Assembly (NCBI GenBank): GCA_036802945.1
Contig: DAIRVG010000014.1
Coordinates: 3,754-67,753 of the forward strand
From: Gp6-AA40 sp036802945
Lineage (GTDB): Bacteria > Acidobacteriota > Vicinamibacteria > Vicinamibacterales > UBA2999
Direction: 5' to 3'
DNA: 64,000 bases
The translations under genes were made by a program, and so were the position numbers. The notes beneath the pieces were generated by a model. That model ran no database searches. It was not told the origin of the DNA and worked only from the letters and a program-made list of their open reading frames with translations. Positions 16,771-24,209 of this stretch are shown in pieces. Numbering within the stretch: position 1 is the stretch's first letter; each line of letters opens with the position of its first letter.

Positions 16771-18036
16771 TCACACAGGCCCCCGACCTGCATTCAGGAT
16801 TCCCTGCGGATCGAGCGCGTGCTTCACCGCCGCGCCAAGAGCCGCGGCATCGCCCAGCGATCCCCACACGTCAATCGTCTGTTTCAGCTCAGTGTTCGCT
16901 CGCAGAAGGACCACATGCCTGAACAGATCCGGCCGCGAGCGCATTCGCTCCACCGCTGCGCGCTGTGTCGAGACATCGCCATCGATGCGGAACAGCCCGG
17001 ACCCGAGCGCCGCGCGACCTGACAGCTCCACGTCCGTTCCGCCTTCGCGCATCTCGCCGACGAACGCGAGCACGCTGCCGAGCGACGCGGGCAGCCACGC
17101 GGCCTTGACGACCATCCCCGGCGACTTCCAGAGCGCGCGCCCGTGGTCGCGCCACGCGTCGGACTCGGTGGCCGCGGCTACGACCTCGCATTGTGCGTCG
17201 CCGACGAGCCCGCGCGCCTTCTGGACGTGTGCATTCAGCGCGCCCGGCGTCGATTCGAACTTGAGCAACAAGTGGTAGTGTCCGGCTTTAGCCGGACTAT
17301 ACAGGGCGGACGCGTGCACCTCACACGTCGACGCCTCCAGCTGGCTGCTGGTAATCGCGTTGAGGGCCGTGACAAGCCCGGCGGCATTGTCGAAGGTCGC
17401 GATCAACGTGCTCGACGCCGCCGGCAGCGGCGTCAGCTTGAACGTTGCGCTGACGATGGCGGCAAGGCTTCCAAACGAGCCGCTGATCAGTTTTCCCAGG
17501 TCATACCCCGCAACGTTCTTCACGACGTTGCCGCCCGACTTGATCAGACGGCCATCGGTGAGTGCGAGCCGGATGCCGATCAGCAGGTCGCGAGGCGTGC
17601 CGTACCGGTGGCGCAGCGGCCCGCTGTCGTTGGTCGCGATCGCCCCGCCGATTGTGGCGCCCTCGAACGCCGACTCGATCGGCAGCCACTGACCGTGCCG
17701 CGCCAGCTCCCTGTTCACATCGTCAATGCGGGCACCGGCCTGCGCGGTTGCCGTGAGATCCGCATGTTCGTGCGCGACCAGCCTGTTGAGCCGCTTCGTG
17801 CTGAGGACGATGTCGATCGGCGACGGCGTGCGCCCCCACGCAAGCTTTGTCGCGCCGCCGCGGATGACCACTGACGCGCGCTGCTGCGAGGCTGATGCGA
17901 GCGCGGATGCGAGGTCCTCCGCTGATGCCGGCTCGATGACCGTACGGGGTACGACGCCATCGATCGCGTCGCTCGCGGTCCCTTGAACTTCAGGCGGACC
18001 TGAAGGTCCGCCTCTACGGGTGTGTGAATCGGTCAC
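16771..18036 (-). CDS. glcE: Glycolate oxidase FAD-binding subunit
   Basis: About 421 aa if started at the GTG at 18036; the start is uncertain because a palindromic repeat occupies the first 20 codons. The FAD-binding (PCMH-type) domain starts near VPRTVIEPASAEDLASAL and has VVIRGGATKLAWG, GATIGGAIATNDSGPLRHRYG and GGNVVKNVAGYDLGKLISGS, as in GlcE. GlcE lacks the C-terminal substrate domain of GlcD but ends with the shared LDPQGILNAGRGP. Two palindromes lie in frame within the gene (17280-17297 and 17992-18013). Second subunit gene of the cluster. Confidence 0.88.
   Translation of the reverse strand: MTDSHTRRGGPSGPPEVQGTASDAIDGVVPRTVIEPASAEDLASALASASQQRASVVIRGGATKLAWGRTPSPIDIVLSTKRLNRLVAHEHADLTATAQAGARIDDVNRELARHGQWLPIESAFEGATIGGAIATNDSGPLRHRYGTPRDLLIGIRLALTDGRLIKSGGNVVKNVAGYDLGKLISGSFGSLAAIVSATFKLTPLPAASSTLIATFDNAAGLVTALNAITSSQLEASTCEVHASALYSPAKAGHYHLLLKFESTPGALNAHVQKARGLVGDAQCEVVAAATESDAWRDHGRALWKSPGMVVKAAWLPASLGSVLAFVGEMREGGTDVELSGRAALGSGLFRIDGDVSTQRAAVERMRSRPDLFRHVVLLRANTELKQTIDVWGSLGDAAALGAAVKHALDPQGILNAGRGPV
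17280..17297. repeat. 18-bp palindrome inside glcE
   Basis: GTCCGGCTTTAGCCGGAC, 18 bp, read in frame within glcE as part of LYSPAKAGHYH. Confidence 0.8.
17992..18028. repeat. GGCGGACC palindrome at the 5' end of glcE
   Basis: AGGCGGACCTGAAGGTCCGCCT followed by CTACGGG, the same family as the cluster at 3691-3814. It is translated as RRGGPSGPPEVQG if the GTG start of glcE is right. Confidence 0.8.
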
Positions 18037-18056
18037 TGCCACGGAACAGCGAAATA

Positions 18057-18091
18057 ACTTCCTCGGTGTCTCGGTGTCTCGGCGGTACGTG
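18057..18091. repeat. CTCGGTGT octad repeat
   Basis: CCTCGGTGTCTCGGTGTCTC, an 8-bp unit in tandem, in the glcD-glcE spacer. Related to one arm of the hairpin at 19874. Confidence 0.7.
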
Positions 18092-18169
18092 AAAGTAACA
18101 ATCGCATCGATCCTGTGGAAACGCTCGCCCAGACCCGCTGCGTCTTGGCGACCCAAGTAAGCTCCATAC

Positions 18170-19627
18170 TTAGAAACGCTCGCCGAGACCGGCCTGCTCA
18201 ATCGGATGTGCGCGGTAGGGACCGGGCACTTCGCCGCAGAGACGCGGTGCCGGAAACACCTTGCCTGGATTGCAGATCCCCTTTGGATCGAACGCGCGGC
18301 GCACGAGCTGCATGACGTCGATATCGTCTGCCGAGAACATGCGCGGCATGTACTCCGCCTTGTCGGCGCCCACACCATGTTCGCCGGTGATCGAACCGCC
18401 CGCCTCGACGCAGTACGAGAGGATTTCGGCGCCCACTTCAGCGGCCAGCGCGGACTGCCCCGGGATCTTCTCGTCGTAGCAGATCAGCGGATGAAGGTTG
18501 CCGTCACCAGCATGAAACACGTTTCCGATCCGCAGACCGCAGCGCGCCTCGAGCTGGCGGATGCGCTCGAGCACCTCCGGCAGCTTCGTGCGCGGCACCA
18601 CGCCGTCCTGCACGTAGTAGTTCGGCGTCACGCGCCCCATCGACGCGAACGCGCCTTTCCTGCCCTTCCAGATGCGTGCCCGGTGCGCCTCGTCCTGCGC
18701 GACTTCCACCGTGGTCGCGCCGGCGCGGCGGCAGATGGCTTCGACGTCGGTGAACTGCTCGCGGACCTCGGCGACGGGACCATCGAGCTCGACAATCAGG
18801 ATCGAATCGGCCGGCGGAAAATTCGGGTGCACGGCGGCTTCGACCGCGACGATCGACAGGGAATCCATGATCTCCACGGCGGCCGGGATGATGCCGGCGG
18901 CAATGATCTCCGACACCGCCAGCCCCGCTGCGCTGATCGAACCGTAGGCGGCTAGCAGCGTCTGGACGCTTTCGGGGCGGCGCAGGATCCGCACGATCAC
19001 TTTGGTGACGACCGCGAGTGTGCCTTCAGATCCGATCAACACGCCAAGGAGGTCGGGGCCCGGTGCGTCAGCGATGGCGCTGTCGAGGCGCACGAGGTCG
19101 CCATTCGGCAGGACTGCCTCGAGACCAAGCACGTGATGAACGGTAAATCCGTACTTCAGGCAGTGGGCGCCGCCGGAGTTCTCGGCAACGTTGCCGCCGA
19201 TCGAGCACACCTGCTGGCTCGACGGATCAGGGGCGTAATAAAAACCGTGGGAGGCAACCTGGCGCGTGATCTCCAGGTTCGTGACGCCCGGTTCCACGGC
19301 GACCCGTCGATTCGGAATGTCAACGTCGAGCACACGATTGAGGCGCGACAGTCCGATGACGACGCCGCCCGGAATCGGCAGCGCGCCTCCTGACAGGCCG
19401 CTTCCGTGGCCGCGGGCCACGAACGGGATCTCATGCTGATGACAGAGACGGACGACCGCCTGCACCTGGTCGGCCGACGAGGGAAGCACCACCACGGCAG
19501 GCTTCTGGTGCAGATGCGGCAGGCCGTCGCATTCGTAGGTGAGCAGCTCGAGCGGGTCTGTCAGAACGTCGTGGGATCCGCAGAATCCTCGCAGTTCGGC
19601 GACGAACCGTTCATCGACGACATTCAC
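18170..19627 (-). CDS. glcD: Glycolate oxidase subunit GlcD (FAD-linked oxidase)
   Basis: 485 aa from the GTG at 19627, whose GTGA overlaps the stop of the preceding small gene, a translational-coupling arrangement that fixes the start. FAD-binding domain: PFVARGHGSGLSGGALPIPG, QQVCSIGGNVAENSGGAHCL and LIGSEGTLAVVTKV. C-terminal substrate domain: NVFHAGDGNLHPLICYDE, SITGEHGVGADKAEYM and AFDPKGICNPGKVFP, all standard in GlcD. Catalyses flavin-dependent oxidation of 2-hydroxy acids such as glycolate; a D-lactate dehydrogenase role cannot be excluded, but the glcE, glcF and glcG neighbours favour glycolate. First enzyme gene of the operon. Confidence 0.93.
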   Translation of the reverse strand: MNVVDERFVAELRGFCGSHDVLTDPLELLTYECDGLPHLHQKPAVVVLPSSADQVQAVVRLCHQHEIPFVARGHGSGLSGGALPIPGGVVIGLSRLNRVLDVDIPNRRVAVEPGVTNLEITRQVASHGFYYAPDPSSQQVCSIGGNVAENSGGAHCLKYGFTVHHVLGLEAVLPNGDLVRLDSAIADAPGPDLLGVLIGSEGTLAVVTKVIVRILRRPESVQTLLAAYGSISAAGLAVSEIIAAGIIPAAVEIMDSLSIVAVEAAVHPNFPPADSILIVELDGPVAEVREQFTDVEAICRRAGATTVEVAQDEAHRARIWKGRKGAFASMGRVTPNYYVQDGVVPRTKLPEVLERIRQLEARCGLRIGNVFHAGDGNLHPLICYDEKIPGQSALAAEVGAEILSYCVEAGGSITGEHGVGADKAEYMPRMFSADDIDVMQLVRRAFDPKGICNPGKVFPAPRLCGEVPGPYRAHPIEQAGLGERF

Positions 19628-19839
19628 GCAGCGACACCTTCCACGGACTCGAAGACGTCGTAGACGTAATCGTGCGCGCGGAGGGCACGCCGGGCGGTCA
19701 CCTTGGCGGGGCCGTCGCCGGCGCGCTGGACGCACTCCTCGACGTTCACCTTGCGGCCATCGATCGTCTTGGTGCCGACCAGCTCGGAATAATTCTGGAG
19801 AACATCCGCACGAACGGATGCGGATGAGGCCTGTGACAC
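19624..19839 (-). CDS. Small protein coupled to glcD
   Basis: 71 aa starting at a GTG with a strong ribosome site (AGGAGG at 19851-19846, 6 bp away). Its TGA overlaps the GTG of glcD by the sequence GTGA, so the two genes are probably translated together. Recognisable stretches are VRADVLQNYSELVGTKTIDG and VNVEECVQRAGDGPAKVTAR, ending in a conserved-looking acidic helix (RAHDYVYDVFESVE). No cysteine, signal peptide or membrane span. I do not recognise the family. Position suggests an accessory of glycolate oxidase or a leader protein; both are inference. Confidence 0.6.
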   Translation of the reverse strand: MSQASSASVRADVLQNYSELVGTKTIDGRKVNVEECVQRAGDGPAKVTARRALRAHDYVYDVFESVEGVAA

Positions 19840-19845
19840 GGGAAC

Positions 19846-19851
19846 CCTCCT
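19846..19851 (-). promoter_or_regulatory. Ribosome binding site that sets a GTG start
   Basis: AGGAGG on the minus strand, 6 bp upstream of the GTG at 19839. It favours this start over the ATG at 19875. Confidence 0.7.
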
Positions 19852-19873
19852 CGAGACCTTGGCGAGACGTACC

Positions 19874-19990
19874 ATCGAGACACTGAGACACCGAGGACCA
19901 CACAAACAATTCTCGGTGCCTCGGTGCTTCGGTGGTTCGGATCGGAACCTAGGATTATATTCGACGTAGAGGCGGACCTTCAGGTCGCTT
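19874..19990. repeat. CTCGGTG-family hairpin and GGCGGACC arm
   Basis: 19874-19938 pairs CGAGACACTGAGACACCGAG with CTCGGTGCCTCGGTGCTTCG, period about 8 bp. At 19965-19988 an incomplete CGTAGAGGCGGACCTTCAGG arm follows. Lies between the HAD gene and the glycolate operon, where the operon promoter should be. Confidence 0.82.
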
Positions 19991-19996
19991 GCCCGC

Positions 19997-20716
19997 TCAG
20001 CCGCGGACCAGCGCCGGAAGGTCGGTGATGGCGTGCACGACGCGCGCGGCCGGGTAATCAAGCTCCTCCGGCGGTTCCGCTGCCGCACGCTGAATCCAGA
20101 ATGACGTGAGACCCGCCGAGCCGGCGCCATTGACGTCCCAATTGTTCGACGAGACGAACCCGATCTCGCTCTTCGCGATGTTCAAGTGCGCGGACGCGAG
20201 CTCATAGACCCGCGGGCTCGGCTTGAAGACCTTGACCTCGTCCACGCTGATGATCGCATCGAGCAGATCGGCAATCCCGGCGCTCGTCGCCGCCGACTGC
20301 AGCATCTTCGGCTCGCCGTTCGAGAGGATCGCAAGTCTCAGCCCCTGCGCCTTGAGCCGCTGAAGCCCCGGTTTCACGTCGGGAAACGAGGCGAGCGTCA
20401 GGTACGCATCCATCAGGCGCGTCCGCTTGTCGGCGGTCAGATCGAGCTTGAGACTCTGAGCCGAGTACATGAGACCGTCCTGCGTGATTTGCCAGAAATC
20501 CTTGTAGCGGTTCATCAGGCTCCGCAGCACGCTGTATTGAAGCTGCTTGGCGCGCCACATCCCCGCGAGCGCCATGCCGCCGCCTGGAAAGAGCTGATCG
20601 CAGAGGGACGTGATCGAAAAAACGTCGAACAGCGTGCCGTACGCGTCGAACACGAGCGCTCCTATTCGGCCGGGATTCGGGATTCGGGACTCGGGTTTCG
20701 TGGTCGATGTCTGCAT
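19997..20716 (-). CDS. Haloacid dehalogenase, type II (HAD superfamily)
   Basis: 239 aa from the ATG at 20716, the only usable start before the first catalytic motif. HAD motifs: nucleophile in LVFDAYGTLFDVFS, LAILSNGEPKM, KVFKPSPRVYELA, and FVSSNNWDVNGAGSAGL, the last being typical of L-2-haloacid dehalogenases that replace a halogen on a short carboxylic acid by hydroxyl, giving products such as glycolate. This links it loosely to the adjacent glycolate oxidase operon. The first 19 residues (ending KPESRIPNPGR) are encoded by a GGGATTC heptad array. Divergent from the TPR protein. Confidence 0.88.
   Translation of the reverse strand: MQTSTTKPESRIPNPGRIGALVFDAYGTLFDVFSITSLCDQLFPGGGMALAGMWRAKQLQYSVLRSLMNRYKDFWQITQDGLMYSAQSLKLDLTADKRTRLMDAYLTLASFPDVKPGLQRLKAQGLRLAILSNGEPKMLQSAATSAGIADLLDAIISVDEVKVFKPSPRVYELASAHLNIAKSEIGFVSSNNWDVNGAGSAGLTSFWIQRAAAEPPEELDYPAARVVHAITDLPALVRG
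20670..20700. repeat. GGGATTC heptad array in the 5' end of the HAD gene
   Basis: Four tandem GGGATTC-like units, read on the minus strand as ESRIPNPGR. One-armed copy of the family that forms a full hairpin in addA at 44046. Confidence 0.85.
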
Positions 20717-20803
20717 CGCGGATGACCCTCGCGAATTGGAAACGGCAAATCTCGTGTAATTGCGGCCGGCCTCACAATACAATTCGCCGCATTGGGAGAC
20801 CAC

Positions 20804-22468
20804 ATGAAAGCAAGAGTATGGTGTCTCGCGCTGTTTGCGGGGATGGGCGTGGCGTGCCGCGCGCCGTCCCCGGGAAACGCCGAACAGGCGGCCGCAACCG
20901 AGACCCGCCCTGGACCATCCCTGTTCCCCGGCATCGGCACGCACCACCACCCGATCATGACGTCCAACGCGGACGCGCAGAAATTCTTTGATCAGGGCGT
21001 GTCCCTTGTATTCGCGTTCAACCACGAGGAAGCCGTACGCTCGTTCCAGCGCGCGTCGGAGCTCGATCCTGGTTCTCCGATGCCACTTTGGGGACTCGCG
21101 TGGGCACTCGGACCGAACTACAACCTCGACATCGACGACCCGCGCGCGCGGCAGGCGCTCGAGGCGATCGACAAGGCGAAGAGCCTCAGCGCGAACGCGC
21201 CGCAGGTTGAGAAGGACTATGTCGCCGCCATGGCGGTGCGCTACGCCGCCGATCTCAAGGCGGATCGCGCCGCGCTGGCCCGGGGGTACTCGCAGGCAAT
21301 GGGCGAGTTGATGCGCAAGTACCCGGACGATCTCGATGCCGCGACGTTGTACGCCGAGAGCCTGATGAACCTCCATCCATGGAAGCTCTGGACGCTCGAC
21401 GGCAAGGCGGGAGAAGATACGCCCCGGATCCTCGAAGTCCTCGAATCGGTCCTGCGCCGTGCCCCGAACCACGCCGGCGCCAATCACTACTACATTCACA
21501 GCGTGGAGGCATCACGGGCACCGGAACGTGCGCTCCCGAGCGCCGAGCGTCTGAAGACGCTGGCTCCGTCGGCGGGACATCTGGCGCACATGCCCGCACA
21601 CATCCTGGCGCGAACCGGCGATCACGAGGGGGCGGCCAAGGCGAATCTTGCAGGCGCTGAGGCCGATCGGACCTACCTGAAGAGTGCGCCGCCCGACGCC
21701 TACTATGGACTCGCCTACTACTCTCACAACCTGCACTTCCTCTCCGATTCCAACATGATGCGCGGGCGCTTCGCCGACGCACGCCAGTCGGCGGCGGAGC
21801 TGGCTGAACGGCTCACGCCGCACGCCAACATGATGCCGATGATCGAGTCGATGGTCGTCACACCGACGTCGGTGCTGCTTCGCTTCGGACGATATGACGA
21901 CATCTTGAAGGAACCAGCGCCTCCTGCGGACCGGCCCGTCATGACCGCGTGGCGGCATTTCGCGCGCGGTGTGGCGCTCGCACGCAAGGGCCAGGTCGAC
22001 CAAGCCACGGCCGAGCAGACCCAACTCGTCGCGTCGATCGCACGGGTGCCAGACAGCGCACTGTTTGGCGGCACGGGTCTGGAGAGCGCGAGGAACGTGC
22101 TCGACATCGCACGCCTGGTGCTTACAGCGCGCATCGCGGCGGCGCGGGGCACCAACGACGCGGCAACTACGTTCTGGAGACAGGCGGTCGCGGGCGCGGA
22201 CCGAGTGGCGTACGACGAGCCGCCGGTATGGTTCTATCCGATTCGCGAGTCGCTTGGCGCCGCCCTCCTGCAGTCCGGGCGTCCTGCCGATGCCGAACAG
22301 GTGTTTCGAGAAGACCTCACCCGCCATCCGCGCAACGCCCGTTCGCTCTTCGGCCTTCGCGAAAGCCTCATGCAGCAAAACAAAACGTCGGATGCTGCAT
22401 GGGTGGACAGTCAGTTCAAGGAAGCGTGGAAAGACGCGGATTCAACGCTGACAGTGGAAGACCTGTGA
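20804..22468 (+). CDS. TPR-repeat exported protein
   Basis: 554 aa from the ATG at 20804, with GGGAG 7 bp upstream. The N-terminus is a signal peptide or weak lipobox (LALFAGMGVAC). Next comes FPGIGTHHHPIMTSNADAQK, then helical TPR units (FFDQGVSLVFAFNHEEAVRS FQRASELDP; NAREDL-type repeats near the C-terminus). No catalytic motif seen. The HHHPI block before the TPR array is a feature I associate with secreted acidobacterial TPR proteins, role unknown. It precedes the tannase gene by 17 bp and is likely co-transcribed with it, so a role in binding or processing aromatic esters is possible but unproven. Confidence 0.8.
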   Translation: MKARVWCLALFAGMGVACRAPSPGNAEQAAATETRPGPSLFPGIGTHHHPIMTSNADAQKFFDQGVSLVFAFNHEEAVRSFQRASELDPGSPMPLWGLAWALGPNYNLDIDDPRARQALEAIDKAKSLSANAPQVEKDYVAAMAVRYAADLKADRAALARGYSQAMGELMRKYPDDLDAATLYAESLMNLHPWKLWTLDGKAGEDTPRILEVLESVLRRAPNHAGANHYYIHSVEASRAPERALPSAERLKTLAPSAGHLAHMPAHILARTGDHEGAAKANLAGAEADRTYLKSAPPDAYYGLAYYSHNLHFLSDSNMMRGRFADARQSAAELAERLTPHANMMPMIESMVVTPTSVLLRFGRYDDILKEPAPPADRPVMTAWRHFARGVALARKGQVDQATAEQTQLVASIARVPDSALFGGTGLESARNVLDIARLVLTARIAAARGTNDAATTFWRQAVAGADRVAYDEPPVWFYPIRESLGAALLQSGRPADAEQVFREDLTRHPRNARSLFGLRESLMQQNKTSDAAWVDSQFKEAWKDADSTLTVEDL

Positions 22469-22485
22469 CAAGAGGGAGTGAAGCA

Positions 22486-24075
22486 ATGCGCGACAGGCTA
22501 CTGCGGGCAATTCTCGTGACCTTTGTAGGCTGTCTGTCCGGCCCCGCGTTGGCCTCGGCCGCTCAGACGTGCGACAGCCTTTCGTCGTTAAAGCTCCCTG
22601 AGACGACGATCACCGCGGCGACGCTGGTGCCTGCGGGACCGTTCGTGGCGAATCCAGCCGCCCCGGCCGGCGGACGCGGAGGGCCACCGCCGACCGTGCC
22701 CGCCTTCTGCCGCGTGCAGCTCACGGTCTCCCCGGCGATCAACATCGAGGTGTGGTTGCCTGCATCCGGCTGGAACGGGAAATTCCAGGGAGTGGGAGGT
22801 GGCGGTTACGCGGGTGTCATCGCCTACCCCGCGCTCGCGAACGCGCTCAGAGCCGGGTACGCAACGGCAAGCACCGATACCGGCCACACCGGTAACGATC
22901 CCCAGTTCGCAATGGGGCACCGTGAGCTCGTCATCGATTTCGGCTACCGCGCGATTCACGAGATGACCGTCAAGGGAAAGCAACTCGTCGACGCGTTCTA
23001 CGGTTCGGCGCCGCGGCAGTCGTATTTCGTCGGCTGCTCCACTGGTGGTCGCCAGGGCCTCGCCGAGGCGCAACGCTATCCAGCCGACTACGATGGCATC
23101 GTCTCGGGTGCGCCTGCGATTAACTGGCCTCACCTGATGATGGGCGCGCTCTGGAACAGTCATGCGACGCTGAAGGATCCAGAGAGCTACATTCCAGCGT
23201 CGAAGCTGCCGGCCATCAACGACGCCGCGGCCGCTGCATGCGACATGACCGATGGCGTGAAGGACGGCCTCATCGCGGACGGGCGCGCCTGCAAGTTCGA
23301 TCCGACATTAATCGTATGCAAGGAGGGCGATAGCCCGAGCTGCCTCATGCCGAAGCAGGCGGTCGCGCTCAAGAAGATTTACGAAGGCGTGAAATACGCC
23401 GACGGCAAGACGATCTATCCGGGTCGCCTTCCGGGTGTCGAGCGGGGATGGGGCAACTTCACCACGGGCCAGGAGCCAGGCCGGGCGATTCTCTACAACT
23501 ACAGCGGCGGGTACATGAAGTACTTCGTGCTCGGCGATCCGAACTGGGATCCGCTGACATTCGACTTCGCCAAAGACATGGCGAAGGTCGACAGCGATCA
23601 GAAGAACCGATCGGCGCTCGAGACGATGAACCCGGATCTGAAAGCGTTTCGCGACCGTGGCGGCAAGCTGATTCTTTACCACGGCTGGGGTGACGACGCG
23701 GTGTCGCCGCTGAATACGATCGACTACTACAAGATGGTGGTCGAGAAGACGAGCGGCGGGCCGAAGGCTGCGGATGCATTCGCGTCCGAAGATGCAACGT
23801 TCAACAGGGCCGCGGGCAAGACCGGCGAGTTCATGCGCCTGTTCATGGTTCCGGGGATGAATCACTGCGGCGGCGGTCCCGGACCGAACACGTTCGATGC
23901 GGTGACCGCGCTTGCGAACTGGGTCGAGAAGAAGCAGCCGCCCGACACGCTCCTCGGGTCGCACATGACCAACGGCGCCGCGGATCTCACGCGTCCGCTC
24001 TGTCCCTATCCCATGACCGCGAAGTACTCAGGTTCTGGCAGCGTCACCGACGCGGCGAACTTTAGCTGTAAATAA
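22486..24075 (+). CDS. Tannase / feruloyl esterase family hydrolase
   Basis: 529 aa with AGAGGGA ahead of the ATG and a signal peptide (LLRAILVTFVGCLSGPALASA). Tannase-family features are complete: nucleophile Ser in VGCSTGGRQGL, acid Asp in YHGWGDDAVSP and His in VPGMNHCGGG. The Cys before the Ser and the Cys after the His form the CS-D-HC triad typical of the family. Additional conserved blocks are WLPASGWNGKFQGVGGGG and SGAPAINW. Family members hydrolyse galloyl or feruloyl esters of plant polyphenols outside the cytoplasm. Released aromatic acids would suit the nearby benzoyl-CoA genes, though benzoate itself is not a tannase product. Confidence 0.92.
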   Translation: MRDRLLRAILVTFVGCLSGPALASAAQTCDSLSSLKLPETTITAATLVPAGPFVANPAAPAGGRGGPPPTVPAFCRVQLTVSPAINIEVWLPASGWNGKFQGVGGGGYAGVIAYPALANALRAGYATASTDTGHTGNDPQFAMGHRELVIDFGYRAIHEMTVKGKQLVDAFYGSAPRQSYFVGCSTGGRQGLAEAQRYPADYDGIVSGAPAINWPHLMMGALWNSHATLKDPESYIPASKLPAINDAAAAACDMTDGVKDGLIADGRACKFDPTLIVCKEGDSPSCLMPKQAVALKKIYEGVKYADGKTIYPGRLPGVERGWGNFTTGQEPGRAILYNYSGGYMKYFVLGDPNWDPLTFDFAKDMAKVDSDQKNRSALETMNPDLKAFRDRGGKLILYHGWGDDAVSPLNTIDYYKMVVEKTSGGPKAADAFASEDATFNRAAGKTGEFMRLFMVPGMNHCGGGPGPNTFDAVTALANWVEKKQPPDTLLGSHMTNGAADLTRPLCPYPMTAKYSGSGSVTDAANFSCK

Positions 24076-24077
24076 GA

Positions 24078-24203
24078 AGGGGATAGGGGATAGGGGATAG
24101 GGGATACCGCGACTTCAGCTGTAGATATCCGGCTCACAAGCCACGGAGTTACAGAGACACAGAGAGAAATGTCGTTTTCTCCGTGACTCCGTGTCTCTGT
24201 GGC
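24078..24203. repeat. AGGGGAT heptads and CACGGAG hairpin
   Basis: Four tandem AGGGGAT units (24078-24106), then at 24140-24203 an inverted repeat of CCACGGAGTTACAGAGACAC against GTGACTCCGTGTCTCTGTGG. Placed between the convergent tannase and boxB genes. Confidence 0.88.
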
Positions 24204-24209
24204 CCGTGA

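Noticed and set aside
19624..20130. 168-residue version of the protein upstream of glcD
   Set aside because: Its N-terminal half is repeat-derived; the GTG with AGGAGG at 19851-19846 gives a compact gene.
24078..24107. Telomere-like repeat implying eukaryotic contamination
   Set aside because: Heptads resemble telomere units but lie between typical bacterial genes and vary in sequence between loci.
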